Origin: an uncultured Clostridia bacterium
GTDB lineage: Bacteria; Bacillota; Clostridia; Oscillospirales; Oscillospiraceae
DNA length: 64,000 nt
Direction: 5' to 3'
Assembly (NCBI GenBank): GCA_930990965.1
Contig: CAKNRQ010000001.1
Span: 289,512-353,511, forward strand
Of the stretch, positions 18,101-26,179 are shown piece by piece. The position numbers were made by a program, and so were the translations under genes. Below the pieces are notes generated by a model. That model saw nothing but the letters and a program-made list of their open reading frames with translations. It did not search any database and was not told the DNA's origin. Each line of letters begins with the position of its first letter. The first letter of the stretch is position 1.

Positions 18101-20282
18101 CGATGTTGAAGTAAATCCTACTATCGATGAGGATGCCCTTGAAAAGCTCCACGAAGAAATCCAAGAGTACCTCAATGATAGACAGAACGCCATAACCATA
18201 ATAGAGAATGCGTTCGAGTTCGATATAGAGGAAAACGACGTTCCACGTATGGAGGGTCACGCCAATGAGATGATTCTCCACTACCGTGAGATGCAGCAGG
18301 CCGTGATCCAGCAGGCAAAGAAGTATCTTGAGATGGGCGCCACACTCACGACCGACCAGGTTACAGAGATGATTGATTCCTGGAAAGAATATGAGGACGC
18401 CATCAAAGATATCAAGATGCAGGTTGTAGAGCAGCTCCAGCAGATGGTCGAAGAAGCCAGCAGCGCCGTTGATGAAATACAGAATGTATACGACGTGCTG
18501 CAAAATGCTGCTGACGAGTACGCCCAAACTAATGGCTACATTTCGGTGGATGCTTTCCAAGAGATAGTGTCGCTCGGCGCACAGTATATGCAGTACCTCA
18601 CTGACGAGAATGGGCTATTGGTTATAAACGAGGAGAATATCAAGAAGGTTATCGCGGCAAAGACAGAACAGCTCGCAGTAGAAAACGCTATGGCATATAT
18701 AGAGCAACTACGTCTTGCCCTAGCTGACGATGATATAACTAAGTTGAACGAGCTCCTGTATGCGACCACGGCCGCGACGGACGCAACATGGGGTCTTGTG
18801 TATGCCAGCCTCGGGCTGTTAAACCTCAACGACCAGCAGTATGCTGCTGCATTACACAATATAGATGCGCTTAGGGCTTTAGCGGAAAACGCTATGGCTG
18901 GTATCTTCCAGCCATCAGCTGATGAGCTCCAGGACATGAATGACGATTTGGTTGACGAGCTTGAGGCCATGAAGGATGGCGCGAGCAGCATTATCGAATA
19001 TGTCATGGACATGCTGGAGGATAGGGTCGAGGAGCAGATTGACAAGCTTGAAGAGCTTAAGGATACCTACGCCGACATCATCGAACTAAAGAAAGAGTCT
19101 CTTGAGACCACCCGTGAGGAAAACGAGTATAACGACGAGATAGCGGATAAGGTTCAGGAGATAGCCGACCTGCAGACCCGCATTGATCTGCTGGCGATGG
19201 ATGACAGTCGCAGTGCACAGGCTGAGCGCAACCAGCTGCTGGAAGAGATGAACAGTCTCCAGGAAGAGCTGGCTGACCAGCAGGCTGACCATGCCTTGGA
19301 ACAGCAAACCGAATCCCTCGACGATATGCAGGAGGCATACGAGCAGGAGAAGGACAATGAGATTGCCAAGCTTGAGGAAACTATTAGCAGTACAGAAAAA
19401 CTTTATAGGATGGCTATACAGTATATCCGAGATAATTGGAAAACTCTTTTAGATGAGCTTTTACAGTGGAACTATGACCAAGGCACGGTAATAAATCAAG
19501 AAATAGTTGAAGCGTGGAATAATGCTTTAGCTGCCGCAAAGCGTTACGGCGACTATATCTCACAAGACCTTATCGACAAGATACAGGCTGATATAGACGC
19601 TGCTCAGGGTTCTTCCAGTGGTGGCGGTCATAACATTGTTGTTGGCCCATCGGGTGATTACGACCACTCTTATACGAATGTCAACGCCATCTCTGCTATA
19701 GTAAATAGGATGAAATCGCTTTCTGCCGAATGGAGCAATGCAAATGGCAATAGTGCCAACAACGCTGAACTACACAGGCAGGCTGAAAGCTGGGCTGCTC
19801 AGTTACCCCAATATGGTGTTACGGCCAGGTATGACCCGTCCGGCACCTGGTATATCCAGGATGATAAGATAAATCCGTCTAACAACGGCAAAGAGCTGTA
19901 TGCAGTTTACCACTCCGGCGGCATAGCTGGCGAAGCGGGTACTCTGAAGAACAATGAAATCTTAGCTAAACTTCAAAAGGGTGAAGCGATTATACCAGAG
20001 GACAAAACCGGAGCCTTGTACAAGATGATAGATTTTGTGTCCAAGCTTAAGAACAAGCTCGACGTCTTTGGGACGGGATTCCAGTGCACACCTCTTGCCG
20101 AGGTTATGGATGCGGTTAATCAAAACTCTTATCGCAGCATAAATACTACTAACAACAGTCCAAGTATCCAGTTCGGTGACGTAAATATCTATGGCCAAGG
20201 CAACGAAGCAATCGAAAGGTACAAAGCCGTCAACAGGAGTTTTGTTAATGAAGTTCTGGATATTCTTAATATCCGCAGATAA
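12147..20282 (+). CDS. Tail tape measure protein
   Basis: At 2711 residues the largest gene here. Tape measures fill the tail tube and fix its length. Residues ~410-700 contain the TMP core (DIDSAMTELRKVTDEA, NIIADAYQKFGGW); long alanine-rich coiled coils fill much of the rest (e.g. residues ~2250-2420, EQIDKLEELKDTYADI). Residues ~1900-1960 hold a Gly/Pro-rich motif (HGPEFVNLSPGDTVYTAKQ) common in clostridial tape measures, and near the C terminus KGEAIIPEDKTGALYKM recurs in related proteins. ATG 12147 is taken as start; ATG 12138 lies too close to the ribosome binding site. From ~1.5 angstrom per residue the tail should be about 400 nm. Confidence 0.93.
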   Translation: MAVNSQDFGIIVGVEGGGSISGTSGRLIQSQLNTIFQNLNTSQFKITLSKNAIDATTAVRNMQSQIQAQMQSIKINPVVVSGTATAATSGSATSAKSTATSSKMTAELQAQIKLVKTLEKSVTQVYSAFSKAGTNQLETSQIDEVNSRYAKWQKTITSLSSSKDEMSAESISDLQHEAQEVINLINQYKELQKAQASAAKKADGQAASAPVDGSLPFTGDVAAEIKKYSDLLNSLNNTKANIQAGGFVADDDKSLVAADAQINKLSDSLEDLRRQQNESKVITQGQIDALQQLGSAAQKAANDLSKTARTNEQAAKKQTASLREVQTLYRQIDSYLNRNPRALSTPEGQDLSRLRSTLLGVLQASEGAANGLSTLSRVRFTGIRSQAAEAQTALRSLGMEGRSVGNIIADAYQKFGGWTLITRSLTGLIHQFREMVNVVKDIDSAMTELRKVTDEADITYANFLDGAAVRAQNLGATISDTVSATADFARLGYDIDLSSEMADAALVYKNVGDGIEDIGTASESIISTMQAFRDEAHSAMSIVDRFNEVDNKFAITALGVGEALTRSASAMAAANNTLDESIALITAANTVVQNPEHVGTTLKTVSMYLRAAKTEAEEAGESTDGMAASVSELRESLLALTGGKVDIQIDEDTFKSTYQIMDELSQIWDTLTDISQANILEMIGGKRNSNVVAAVLENFDIAREALEVSANSSGSALAENEKQLESIEGHLTRLRIAFEELSMATIDSESFKTIIDGLTTILNLITEIIDTVGTLPTLAATFAGLFTAVRGIKNQNTGIFSTAGTKSGGGALIASLLGVGDFKGQRAKLSEVINASALGIADLVNRFNSLDAAIDKTGSAYKAFREEAAQTSTIFARYADSIVPGEATIGGYINFDKTNDIPSLIDKFNELSDSTKRTGVVYDAFMNEVAMSRPTVADYFKQIDNGSASMQGLEKYCTDTGKGLAQVEKGAKAASIGMRALDIAMNTLVSLGITLVIQGVVSALDALINAEERAFDRLKETTTNNREAAAASAEELSSLDDLISKYEGVASAETLDSSGREEIRSIQEEIVSLVGSEATGLNLVNGRLEEQLSKLREIRRERLEQALEDARVAYTGSTALTDSANGEESTGLFGLNKGNEYVGAGSQEIYNALVEAGYAQNIRQGAGYDPNLDDMIIDVQGEGAREIYEQISGMLDALKAAGLDDQEIYTNLAGQLKVFQQYIDDELNDALSVLDAVSDLELSPINEPVLENIGDLAELREDAMSNIQQDSDVAEALSRGSITTEDIEAQVDSLLQEKYPALFERLEEYNARVAANEALDEALTSNYINVERKFIEALSDEDLAIANSLLITDDTIRSWDDLITRVEEYKEAQQSWGGISDRISTDLEQLYYSDDFEDTKAELEELAQSADGISADKILELADSSDALNSVLNETGMTAEYLAHILETMGEEGGGLDLITPEALELNSALEGLAARFDEVTEAQERYNAAASVEEKDEDFRSYAEAFEALNAEFEAGTVNSNAFWAAAEFLFGKEQLDTWGWTDGVDQIYQAMQNASGVFENADSAGAGFLDKLYEISNAGQVLDSDGNLLATIQKLGDGSYSFDIDGTSIAELAKQLGITEEATLSCVKALDMWGRVDFYDTEEVLSVISDAEYAFGNLEDGLVINASVFEKALRDLGKNGADIHAIFESLSAIDGVTFLNIDDEISTLIGQLANLDLATTSGEYINVDYMGLANLMQQLQFTRDEADELFSSLSDIDNVRLTNAEGQAVALNDALEDIGSIDFTVGDSTSAGAVESANEEVEELNNQDLSGIQNQFALLGDNIGGVTSKLSGLISMIEKANKKDLTIDVNTNVNDGDGGNASPILNPPSFINPTEYIRDYFDREASGTTNAPGGPTLTGEEGEELVLSGDEAYFVGTHGPEFVNLSPGDTVYTAKQTKQIKRGLKGYRGIYPARASGQNNSAAPTFEGGASGVINTGPFTGAVDVEVNPTIDEDALEKLHEEIQEYLNDRQNAITIIENAFEFDIEENDVPRMEGHANEMILHYREMQQAVIQQAKKYLEMGATLTTDQVTEMIDSWKEYEDAIKDIKMQVVEQLQQMVEEASSAVDEIQNVYDVLQNAADEYAQTNGYISVDAFQEIVSLGAQYMQYLTDENGLLVINEENIKKVIAAKTEQLAVENAMAYIEQLRLALADDDITKLNELLYATTAATDATWGLVYASLGLLNLNDQQYAAALHNIDALRALAENAMAGIFQPSADELQDMNDDLVDELEAMKDGASSIIEYVMDMLEDRVEEQIDKLEELKDTYADIIELKKESLETTREENEYNDEIADKVQEIADLQTRIDLLAMDDSRSAQAERNQLLEEMNSLQEELADQQADHALEQQTESLDDMQEAYEQEKDNEIAKLEETISSTEKLYRMAIQYIRDNWKTLLDELLQWNYDQGTVINQEIVEAWNNALAAAKRYGDYISQDLIDKIQADIDAAQGSSSGGGHNIVVGPSGDYDHSYTNVNAISAIVNRMKSLSAEWSNANGNSANNAELHRQAESWAAQLPQYGVTARYDPSGTWYIQDDKINPSNNGKELYAVYHSGGIAGEAGTLKNNEILAKLQKGEAIIPEDKTGALYKMIDFVSKLKNKLDVFGTGFQCTPLAEVMDAVNQNSYRSINTTNNSPSIQFGDVNIYGQGNEAIERYKAVNRSFVNEVLDILNIRR

Positions 20283-20288
20283 CTATCC

Positions 20289-20316
20289 GGGAGGGGCGTT
20301 CGGTCCCTCCCCTTCT
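20289..20316 (+). terminator. Possible terminator after the tape measure
   Basis: Stem GGGAGGG / CCCTCCC (20289-20295, 20305-20311), followed by CTTCTATATCTTTCT. The pyrimidine-rich tail is not a clean T-run, so efficiency is uncertain. Confidence 0.45.
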
Positions 20317-20348
20317 ATATCTTTCTATATTTTAAGGAGGTGAGGTAC

Positions 20349-21137
20349 ACGTTTAATGCCTACGAATTCACTTTTGCTGGCGAGTCTTCGCTCTCATACG
20401 GGCTTATGATTTGCGATATTGGCAATCACACACAGGATGACGTGGCGTTTGGCAACGAAGCAACGATTATTGAAACACGATTAAATAACCGTATCCAGCC
20501 AATACACTTCGGAGTTAATTATCATGAAGAGCCCTTGTCGTTTACGTTGATTATCGGCTCTGAAAGGCCGCTAGACAGATACGAGTTTCAAAATATAGCG
20601 ATGTGGCTCACCGGGCACCAGCAATACCAATGGCTCACAATAGACCAGCCTGATTTGGACGGTGTAATGTTCCACTGCCTTGTTACCTCCCTCACCCCTA
20701 TTTCATACGGTTGGCTCCCCTATGGTTTCGAGGTTGAGATAGTTTGTGACTGTCCGTACGCGTACGGATTTCCGTTTGAAAAGCAGTTCGCAGTAAGCGG
20801 TGAAACAGAAATCCTGTTTAGAAACGAGGGCTCCGTGCGCGAGTATCTTAAACCTCAGCTGCTTTTTAATCTTGATTCCGGAGTATCCGAAGTTAGTATT
20901 GTGAACGCTAATGATGCCAACCGTGAGTTTAAGATAAGCGGGTTGCCTTCGTCGGGCATAACACTTTCCGTAGATAATTCCAACGGAATTATTCTTGACC
21001 AGAGCACCGGAGCAAATGTATACGACGGATTCAACTTCAATTTCTTCCGGTTGGTACAAGGCGATAACCAACTTATTGTCACTGGCAACGGTACGCTCAC
21101 CATATCCGGCCGGTTCTTATACAATGTTGCAGGTTAA
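20349..21137 (+). CDS. Distal tail protein (Dit-like), apparent ACG start
   Basis: 262 residues. The N terminus (M)FNAYEFTFAGESSLSYGL matches the opening of distal tail proteins, which form the hub linking tail tube to baseplate. Position between tape measure and tail spike agrees. The ribosome binding site AAGGAGGTGA (20334-20343) stands five bases before ACG 20349. The alternative GTG 20340 lies inside that site, and the next in-frame ATG (20406) would delete the conserved start. The C-terminal ~120 residues are beta-rich, perhaps a carbohydrate-binding type domain. Confidence 0.75.
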   Translation, partial: TFNAYEFTFAGESSLSYGLMICDIGNHTQDDVAFGNEATIIETRLNNRIQPIHFGVNYHEEPLSFTLIIGSERPLDRYEFQNIAMWLTGHQQYQWLTIDQPDLDGVMFHCLVTSLTPISYGWLPYGFEVEIVCDCPYAYGFPFEKQFAVSGETEILFRNEGSVREYLKPQLLFNLDSGVSEVSIVNANDANREFKISGLPSSGITLSVDNSNGIILDQSTGANVYDGFNFNFFRLVQGDNQLIVTGNGTLTISGRFLYNVAG

Positions 21138-21149
21138 GGTGGTGGAACA

Positions 21150-24100
21150 ATGGTATTAGATTACTCACAGCTTAAACTTGATTCTAATGGCCGACCGGAG
21201 AAGCCCGAGCTTATGCTTGAGACCATGGACGGGCGCGTTATTGGCGTACTGCCTTCCTGCGTACATGATTTGCATTTCAACATAAAGTTCTCGGAACCCA
21301 GCGAAATTTCGTTCGTAATTCCGAGCCATGAACATGGCACCTCTGTTCCGCTCTATTCAGACTTAACAGGATATAAACTTATCCGCACCGAATCTCTTGG
21401 TATCTACGTTCTATCTAAGCCCGTCATTACGGCAGACGGCATTATGGAGGAAAAGCAGGTACAGGGGTATTCTATTGAGAATGCGCTTGCGGCCAAGAGG
21501 TTTACTCTTGAAGAAGGTACATACAACTTTTGGGACCCAGCTTCTCAGGATGACACAATTCTGTCCCGCATACTTGAGATAGCCTCCCTCTGGGGATGGA
21601 AGGTTGGCTACGTCTCCCCTGTTCTCATCGGCCGATATAGAACCTTTGATTCGTATGACGATTATCTGCTCTCTTTTATATATAATGATGCGCCAGACAA
21701 GTTCCGTTGTGTCTTTTCTTTCGACCCATATGAGATGACTATTAATGCATACGACGCAGATGAAGAGAGAAGCACGCTTCCAATCTTCCTTGACTTCGAC
21801 AACCTGTTGGAAGATTTGAACGTTACCGAACTTACGGACGAGCTGGCAACAGCGCTTCGTCCCTACGGCGCAGATGGCCTCGATATACGCGAAGTTAACC
21901 CACTAGGAAATGAGTATATCTATGACCTTTCGTATTTTATAGATAACGGAGACATTGAGCCCGGCCTTGCCTCAAAATGGCAGCAGTGGCAGCGAGCTGT
22001 TCTGAACAGGCAGGAATACTACCGTGGGCTAGTCTGCCTTCTATCTTCTGCAAACGCTCAGCTTACCGCCGAACTCGCTGCTCTAACAGAGCTGAATGCT
22101 GAGCTGGACGATCTAACCAACCAACAGAGCGTCACCATACAGGCTATGGCTGAGGAATTCACCGAAGAAGGCAAGGTTAATCGTCAGGAGCAGCTTGACG
22201 ATATTAATCAACAGATAAGTGTTAAGAAGTCAGAAATATCCGCACAGGAAGCCGCAATAGAGGATATACGGACGCGCATCAGTGACGAATACGCAGCGGG
22301 AATAAGCTCGGTCAATCAAGAGCTGGCTTTGTCTAACTTCTTTACTGAGGAAGAATATATAGCGCTCAATCGCTATTTTATCGAGGCCGACTTAACAGAG
22401 GACACTTTCGTCGCTACAAATTTAAACACCACCTTGTCCGGCAATACCTACTCGCTCGTCCCCGGTACGCTTTCGGTTGAAGACGCGGAGATAACCTTTG
22501 TGGACTTCGAAGAGGAGTTCAACCGGCAGATGTACACCATCGTCGGAGGCAAATTCTCTGTTGCAGGCAGCACCCAAGTGTCTGGCGATATTATTCGTGG
22601 GACGCTTGAACTTAGCGGCGGGGACTGCATTTTCAGTGTTTACGCAGGGACCCTATCTTCTGGAGAAAGCAAATCTTCCGGCGGCACGGTTACTATATAT
22701 GGCTCGTATTCGGCGCTCACAAGCGATTTACACGAGGTAAACGAAGACGAGATAATATCTCAGGTTGCCACTCAGCTGTCGCTTACAGTAAGCAGCGGTT
22801 CTATGTACGTTACCGCAGACATAAGCGATTACCAAAGGTATTCCGTCCAGATGGAGCTCTATGACTATGGTGTAGACTGCCTTGCAGACATGGCTACGCC
22901 AACATACGAGTTTGACGTAAGCTCGGCCAATTTCCTATTTGCCAAAGAATTTGAGCCCTTTAAGAACAAGCTAGAACTTGGCTGTGGTGTCTATCTAAAA
23001 ATCGCAGAGGGACACGTTATTACTCCCACGTTGATAGAAATCGAGTTTGATTTTGAAGACTATACGGAATTCTCACTCATATTCTCCAACCGCTTCAAAC
23101 GTCACGATAACGTGAATACGCTCAGCGACATGATCGAGACAAGCTATAGTTCCAGCCGCAGTTTTGATTCAAGCAAGTACGTATACAACCAAACTGTAGG
23201 CCAGGCCTCTCAGGTCTCCGACTTTATGGCCAGCGCGTTGGACGCAGCTATCAACAACATAATTGCCGCTGCCAATCAGAGTGTTGTAATAAACGGCGCC
23301 GGTATACAGATAGGCGGCAACAACGACTGCCAAATGCGCATCGTCAATAACATGATTGCCATCACCGACGATGGATGGCAGACGGCCAAGTTGGCAATCG
23401 GGCAATTCGCCACTGAGGACGCCGGTACATATTTTGGTGTTAATGCTGAGGTTATAGCTGGCAAGCTTATTGTTGGTAGTAACCTTATTATTGAGAACAC
23501 GAATGACTTTGGTGTTACTCAGTTTAAAGTGGACGCTACTGGCGTGTGGCTCAGTAACTCAACCTTCGTACTGCAAAAGGACAGCGGAGGCAAGCTGTTG
23601 ATCGACCCGCAGTATGGTATTGTTGCCGGTACTGCGGATTTGTTCACTACAGAAGGTACCACAGTCTACCCTTCGTTTATCGACGAAGACGGCAGCATGA
23701 TTAAAGACGAGTCCGGTATGCCTCAAAACGCGAACTTCTTCCTTGACCTCCAGGATGGCAATGCGTACTTCCGTGGCGAGATGGATGCTACCAGCGGCTA
23801 TATCGGTGGATGGACGATTGAAGAAGACCACCTGCACAGTGGTTCCGGCTCTACAAACGTTACACTGAACGCGTCTGACAGCTGGAACTCTCTCTATGCT
23901 ATTTGGGCAGGTTCAGACGACCCGGCAAGTGCTCCCTTCTACGTTAAACGAGACGGCTCCATTCAGGCCAACAACGGCATATTTAAAGGTACAGTTTCCG
24001 GCGCACAGTTTACTGATAGAAACGGTAACTCGATGATGAACGATAATTATCAGTTCACGGCCGGGTATTTGAATATAAATGGGCTGAACGTTGGCAATGG

Positions 24101-25133
24101 TCAATTTGTTGTTGATGGTAATGGCAACGTGACAATAGGTGGTAATGCAAGAGTCTCTGGTAGCATTACTATGGCCGCTGGCTCAACAATCAATTGGGGA
24201 GCAGTCTCCGAAACGAATTACACACAAAGCAGAGCCTACCAATTGGCTAATTCTGCGAATAGCAAAGTTAACACACTGCAGGGCACAGTTAATGGTATTA
24301 CAACAGATTTGAGTGACATTTCGGATACAGTAGAAGGCTGGCGTTATGGAGGAACGACTTATATTGACGCTGGTATGCTGGCTACTGATACAGTGGTTGC
24401 GTCGAAACTTAAAGGTGGGGAGGTACAGCTTCTTAGCGACGAAACAGATTGGTATGGCGATCCAGTGATAGCCGGTATCTTGACAATTACTGGCGCTGAC
24501 ACATCTGAATTTGCAGTCGACTTATCCAGCTATGGCGCTCTAAGGTTACAATCGCAATCCGGTAATACATTCATTCAGGCTTATACTGAAGATGACGGTC
24601 CTTATATAAACTTATCGTTAGATAACAGTATTACTGGTGGTAATGTGTGTAACGTTAGTGGTCATCTTTTCCCTGCGGGCACCCCCACAAGTAGAAGTTG
24701 GTATATAGGGAATGATGAGCACCGATGGGAAACAGTATATTTATATACTTCTCCAGTTGTGGCCTCTGACAGGAATGTCAAATTTGATTTTGATTATGAC
24801 TTATCAAAGTATGAGCAGTTTTTTGACTCCTTGAGACCTATATCTGGCAAATATAAAAATGGCACCAGCGGGCGGACTCACCTAATGTTTGTTGCTCAAG
24901 ATGTAAGGGATGCCCTCACACATGCTGGTCTCAGCTCAATAGATTTTGCGGGATATATAAGCAGCAAGCCAGATATTGATGATGGTGACTTAGATGGTGA
25001 CAATACAGATATAGTTAGATCGCTGCGCTACGAAGAGTTTATTCCGCTTAACACATGGGAGATACAAAAACTTAAGCAGGCCGTTAGGCAGCTACAGCTA
25101 GAACTGGCAGAACTAAAAGGAGATAATGTATGA
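21150..25133 (+). CDS. Tail spike / tail-associated protein with S74 chaperone domain
   Basis: 1327 residues. The N-terminal ~280 residues resemble prophage tail endopeptidase (gp18/Tal-type) hubs. Residues ~280-390 form a coiled coil (ELTALTELNAELDDLTNQQ). The middle is beta-rich and probably trimeric. The end, from ASDRNVKFDF (about residue 1206), matches the intramolecular chaperone family S74, in which a Ser-Lys pair after a conserved Ser-Asp drives self-cleavage after trimer folding, and closes with a coiled coil (IQKLKQAVRQLQLELAEL). The last ~900 bases are clearly more AT-rich than the rest, suggesting domain exchange. Likely recognises the host surface. Confidence 0.82.
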   Translation: MVLDYSQLKLDSNGRPEKPELMLETMDGRVIGVLPSCVHDLHFNIKFSEPSEISFVIPSHEHGTSVPLYSDLTGYKLIRTESLGIYVLSKPVITADGIMEEKQVQGYSIENALAAKRFTLEEGTYNFWDPASQDDTILSRILEIASLWGWKVGYVSPVLIGRYRTFDSYDDYLLSFIYNDAPDKFRCVFSFDPYEMTINAYDADEERSTLPIFLDFDNLLEDLNVTELTDELATALRPYGADGLDIREVNPLGNEYIYDLSYFIDNGDIEPGLASKWQQWQRAVLNRQEYYRGLVCLLSSANAQLTAELAALTELNAELDDLTNQQSVTIQAMAEEFTEEGKVNRQEQLDDINQQISVKKSEISAQEAAIEDIRTRISDEYAAGISSVNQELALSNFFTEEEYIALNRYFIEADLTEDTFVATNLNTTLSGNTYSLVPGTLSVEDAEITFVDFEEEFNRQMYTIVGGKFSVAGSTQVSGDIIRGTLELSGGDCIFSVYAGTLSSGESKSSGGTVTIYGSYSALTSDLHEVNEDEIISQVATQLSLTVSSGSMYVTADISDYQRYSVQMELYDYGVDCLADMATPTYEFDVSSANFLFAKEFEPFKNKLELGCGVYLKIAEGHVITPTLIEIEFDFEDYTEFSLIFSNRFKRHDNVNTLSDMIETSYSSSRSFDSSKYVYNQTVGQASQVSDFMASALDAAINNIIAAANQSVVINGAGIQIGGNNDCQMRIVNNMIAITDDGWQTAKLAIGQFATEDAGTYFGVNAEVIAGKLIVGSNLIIENTNDFGVTQFKVDATGVWLSNSTFVLQKDSGGKLLIDPQYGIVAGTADLFTTEGTTVYPSFIDEDGSMIKDESGMPQNANFFLDLQDGNAYFRGEMDATSGYIGGWTIEEDHLHSGSGSTNVTLNASDSWNSLYAIWAGSDDPASAPFYVKRDGSIQANNGIFKGTVSGAQFTDRNGNSMMNDNYQFTAGYLNINGLNVGNGQFVVDGNGNVTIGGNARVSGSITMAAGSTINWGAVSETNYTQSRAYQLANSANSKVNTLQGTVNGITTDLSDISDTVEGWRYGGTTYIDAGMLATDTVVASKLKGGEVQLLSDETDWYGDPVIAGILTITGADTSEFAVDLSSYGALRLQSQSGNTFIQAYTEDDGPYINLSLDNSITGGNVCNVSGHLFPAGTPTSRSWYIGNDEHRWETVYLYTSPVVASDRNVKFDFDYDLSKYEQFFDSLRPISGKYKNGTSGRTHLMFVAQDVRDALTHAGLSSIDFAGYISSKPDIDDGDLDGDNTDIVRSLRYEEFIPLNTWEIQKLKQAVRQLQLELAELKGDNV

Positions 25134-25318
25134 AACAGCAATTAATAGAGAATATCAATGCCGTCCTTGGTGCCCTGAACAGTATAACAGTAAGCGGCAA
25201 GGCTAACCTTGCCAACCTTGTTGGCAGCATTAACATTCTGGAGAACATATGCAGCACTATTGCCAATATGGAAATCCCCGAGGAAGAACAAGAGAAACCT
25301 CAGATGCACAAGGGGTGA
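25130..25318 (+). CDS. Small tail-region protein
   Basis: 62 residues, overlapping the spike stop by four bases (ATGA). Hydrophobic, helical middle (NLANLVGSINILENICSTI) with an acidic end. Coupled to the spike gene; possibly an assembly accessory. No family recognised. Confidence 0.5.
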   Translation: MKQQLIENINAVLGALNSITVSGKANLANLVGSINILENICSTIANMEIPEEEQEKPQMHKG

Positions 25319-25322
25319 TTTA

Positions 25323-25706
25323 ATGCAGGCTTGTGATTACAGCCCCTATACCCTGCCAACCATAGATTTTATTGCCGGTGAGAGTCAGGATTTATTGTTC
25401 CATACATACTTCCATACAGGGAGACGACCGTTTGACTTAACCGGATGTTCCTGCAATTTTGCTGTCGTGAACTTTCTCAATCGAACGGGTAGCCCTATCC
25501 TGAGCAAGTCTATGAGTATCGGGCTAGACCCATCGACAGACGTATATAGCCAAGCTACAGTTCATTTGGAGCCGCAGGAAACTCTTGACCTCTCAGGAAA
25601 GTATATATATCAAATCTCTATACGAAATGATGAAGGGGACGTAGAAATCCCCAAGCAGGGAATTCTGCTCATAACTAACAATATTAATAAAAGCTTTATG
25701 GAGTAA
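25323..25706 (+). CDS. Baseplate-type beta-sandwich protein
   Basis: 127 residues from ATG 25323 behind AAGGGGTGA; a longer frame from 25209 has no site. The pattern IDFIAGESQDLLFHTYFHTG followed by an Ig-like alternation of strands is typical of small phage proteins encoded after the tail spike, related in plan to the N-terminal domain of upper baseplate proteins. Probably a baseplate or fibre adaptor. Ends at a strong terminator. Confidence 0.55.
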   Translation: MQACDYSPYTLPTIDFIAGESQDLLFHTYFHTGRRPFDLTGCSCNFAVVNFLNRTGSPILSKSMSIGLDPSTDVYSQATVHLEPQETLDLSGKYIYQISIRNDEGDVEIPKQGILLITNNINKSFME

Positions 25707-25740
25707 CCTGCCGGGATCGTTTGGCAGGATTTTTGTTTTT
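25707..25740 (+). terminator. Rho-independent terminator
   Basis: Stem CCTGCC / GGCAGG (25707-25712, 25723-25728) followed by ATTTTTGTTTTT. Classical layout directly after the stop codon. Confidence 0.8.
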
Positions 25741-25756
25741 AGGAGTGATTAATAGG

Positions 25757-26161
25757 ATGAACAGTACATATTTTGTCAACTGTGTTTCCGGCAATGTGTT
25801 TAATACCAAGACAACTCCTGCGCTGCCTACAGCCTACTATATTGGTCTCAGCACCACCACCCCGTCAAAGGATGGCTCTGGTGTGACAGAACCGAGCAGC
25901 AGCGCCGGATACAAGCGGGTGCAAATTACTGGTCTTGGCGAACCTATTGACGGCGCTGTTACAAACAGCACTTCTATTAGCTTCGACGAGAGCACTGCGT
26001 CCTGGGGTACCGTAACTCATGTTGTGATATTTGATGCTGCCACAGAAGGCAACCTGCTCATGGCCGATGCCCTCGATCCTCCCAGGGCTATTGATAGCGG
26101 CACCATAATGACCATTAAGGATGGCTATTTAACTCTAAAGGTCGCCGACCTGGAAGGCTGA
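25757..26161 (+). CDS. Phage tail fibre-type protein
   Basis: 134 residues from ATG 25757. Contains TAYYIGLSTTTPSKDGSGV, GYKRVQITGL and GTVTHVVIFDAATEGNLL, a pattern repeated in many small tail-fibre tip proteins of siphoviruses. Beta-rich, Gly/Thr-rich. Likely part of the baseplate or fibre. Start chosen for AGGAGTGATT six bases upstream. Confidence 0.6.
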   Translation: MNSTYFVNCVSGNVFNTKTTPALPTAYYIGLSTTTPSKDGSGVTEPSSSAGYKRVQITGLGEPIDGAVTNSTSISFDESTASWGTVTHVVIFDAATEGNLLMADALDPPRAIDSGTIMTIKDGYLTLKVADLEG

Positions 26162-26179
26162 AATTTGAGGTAGCGGCGC

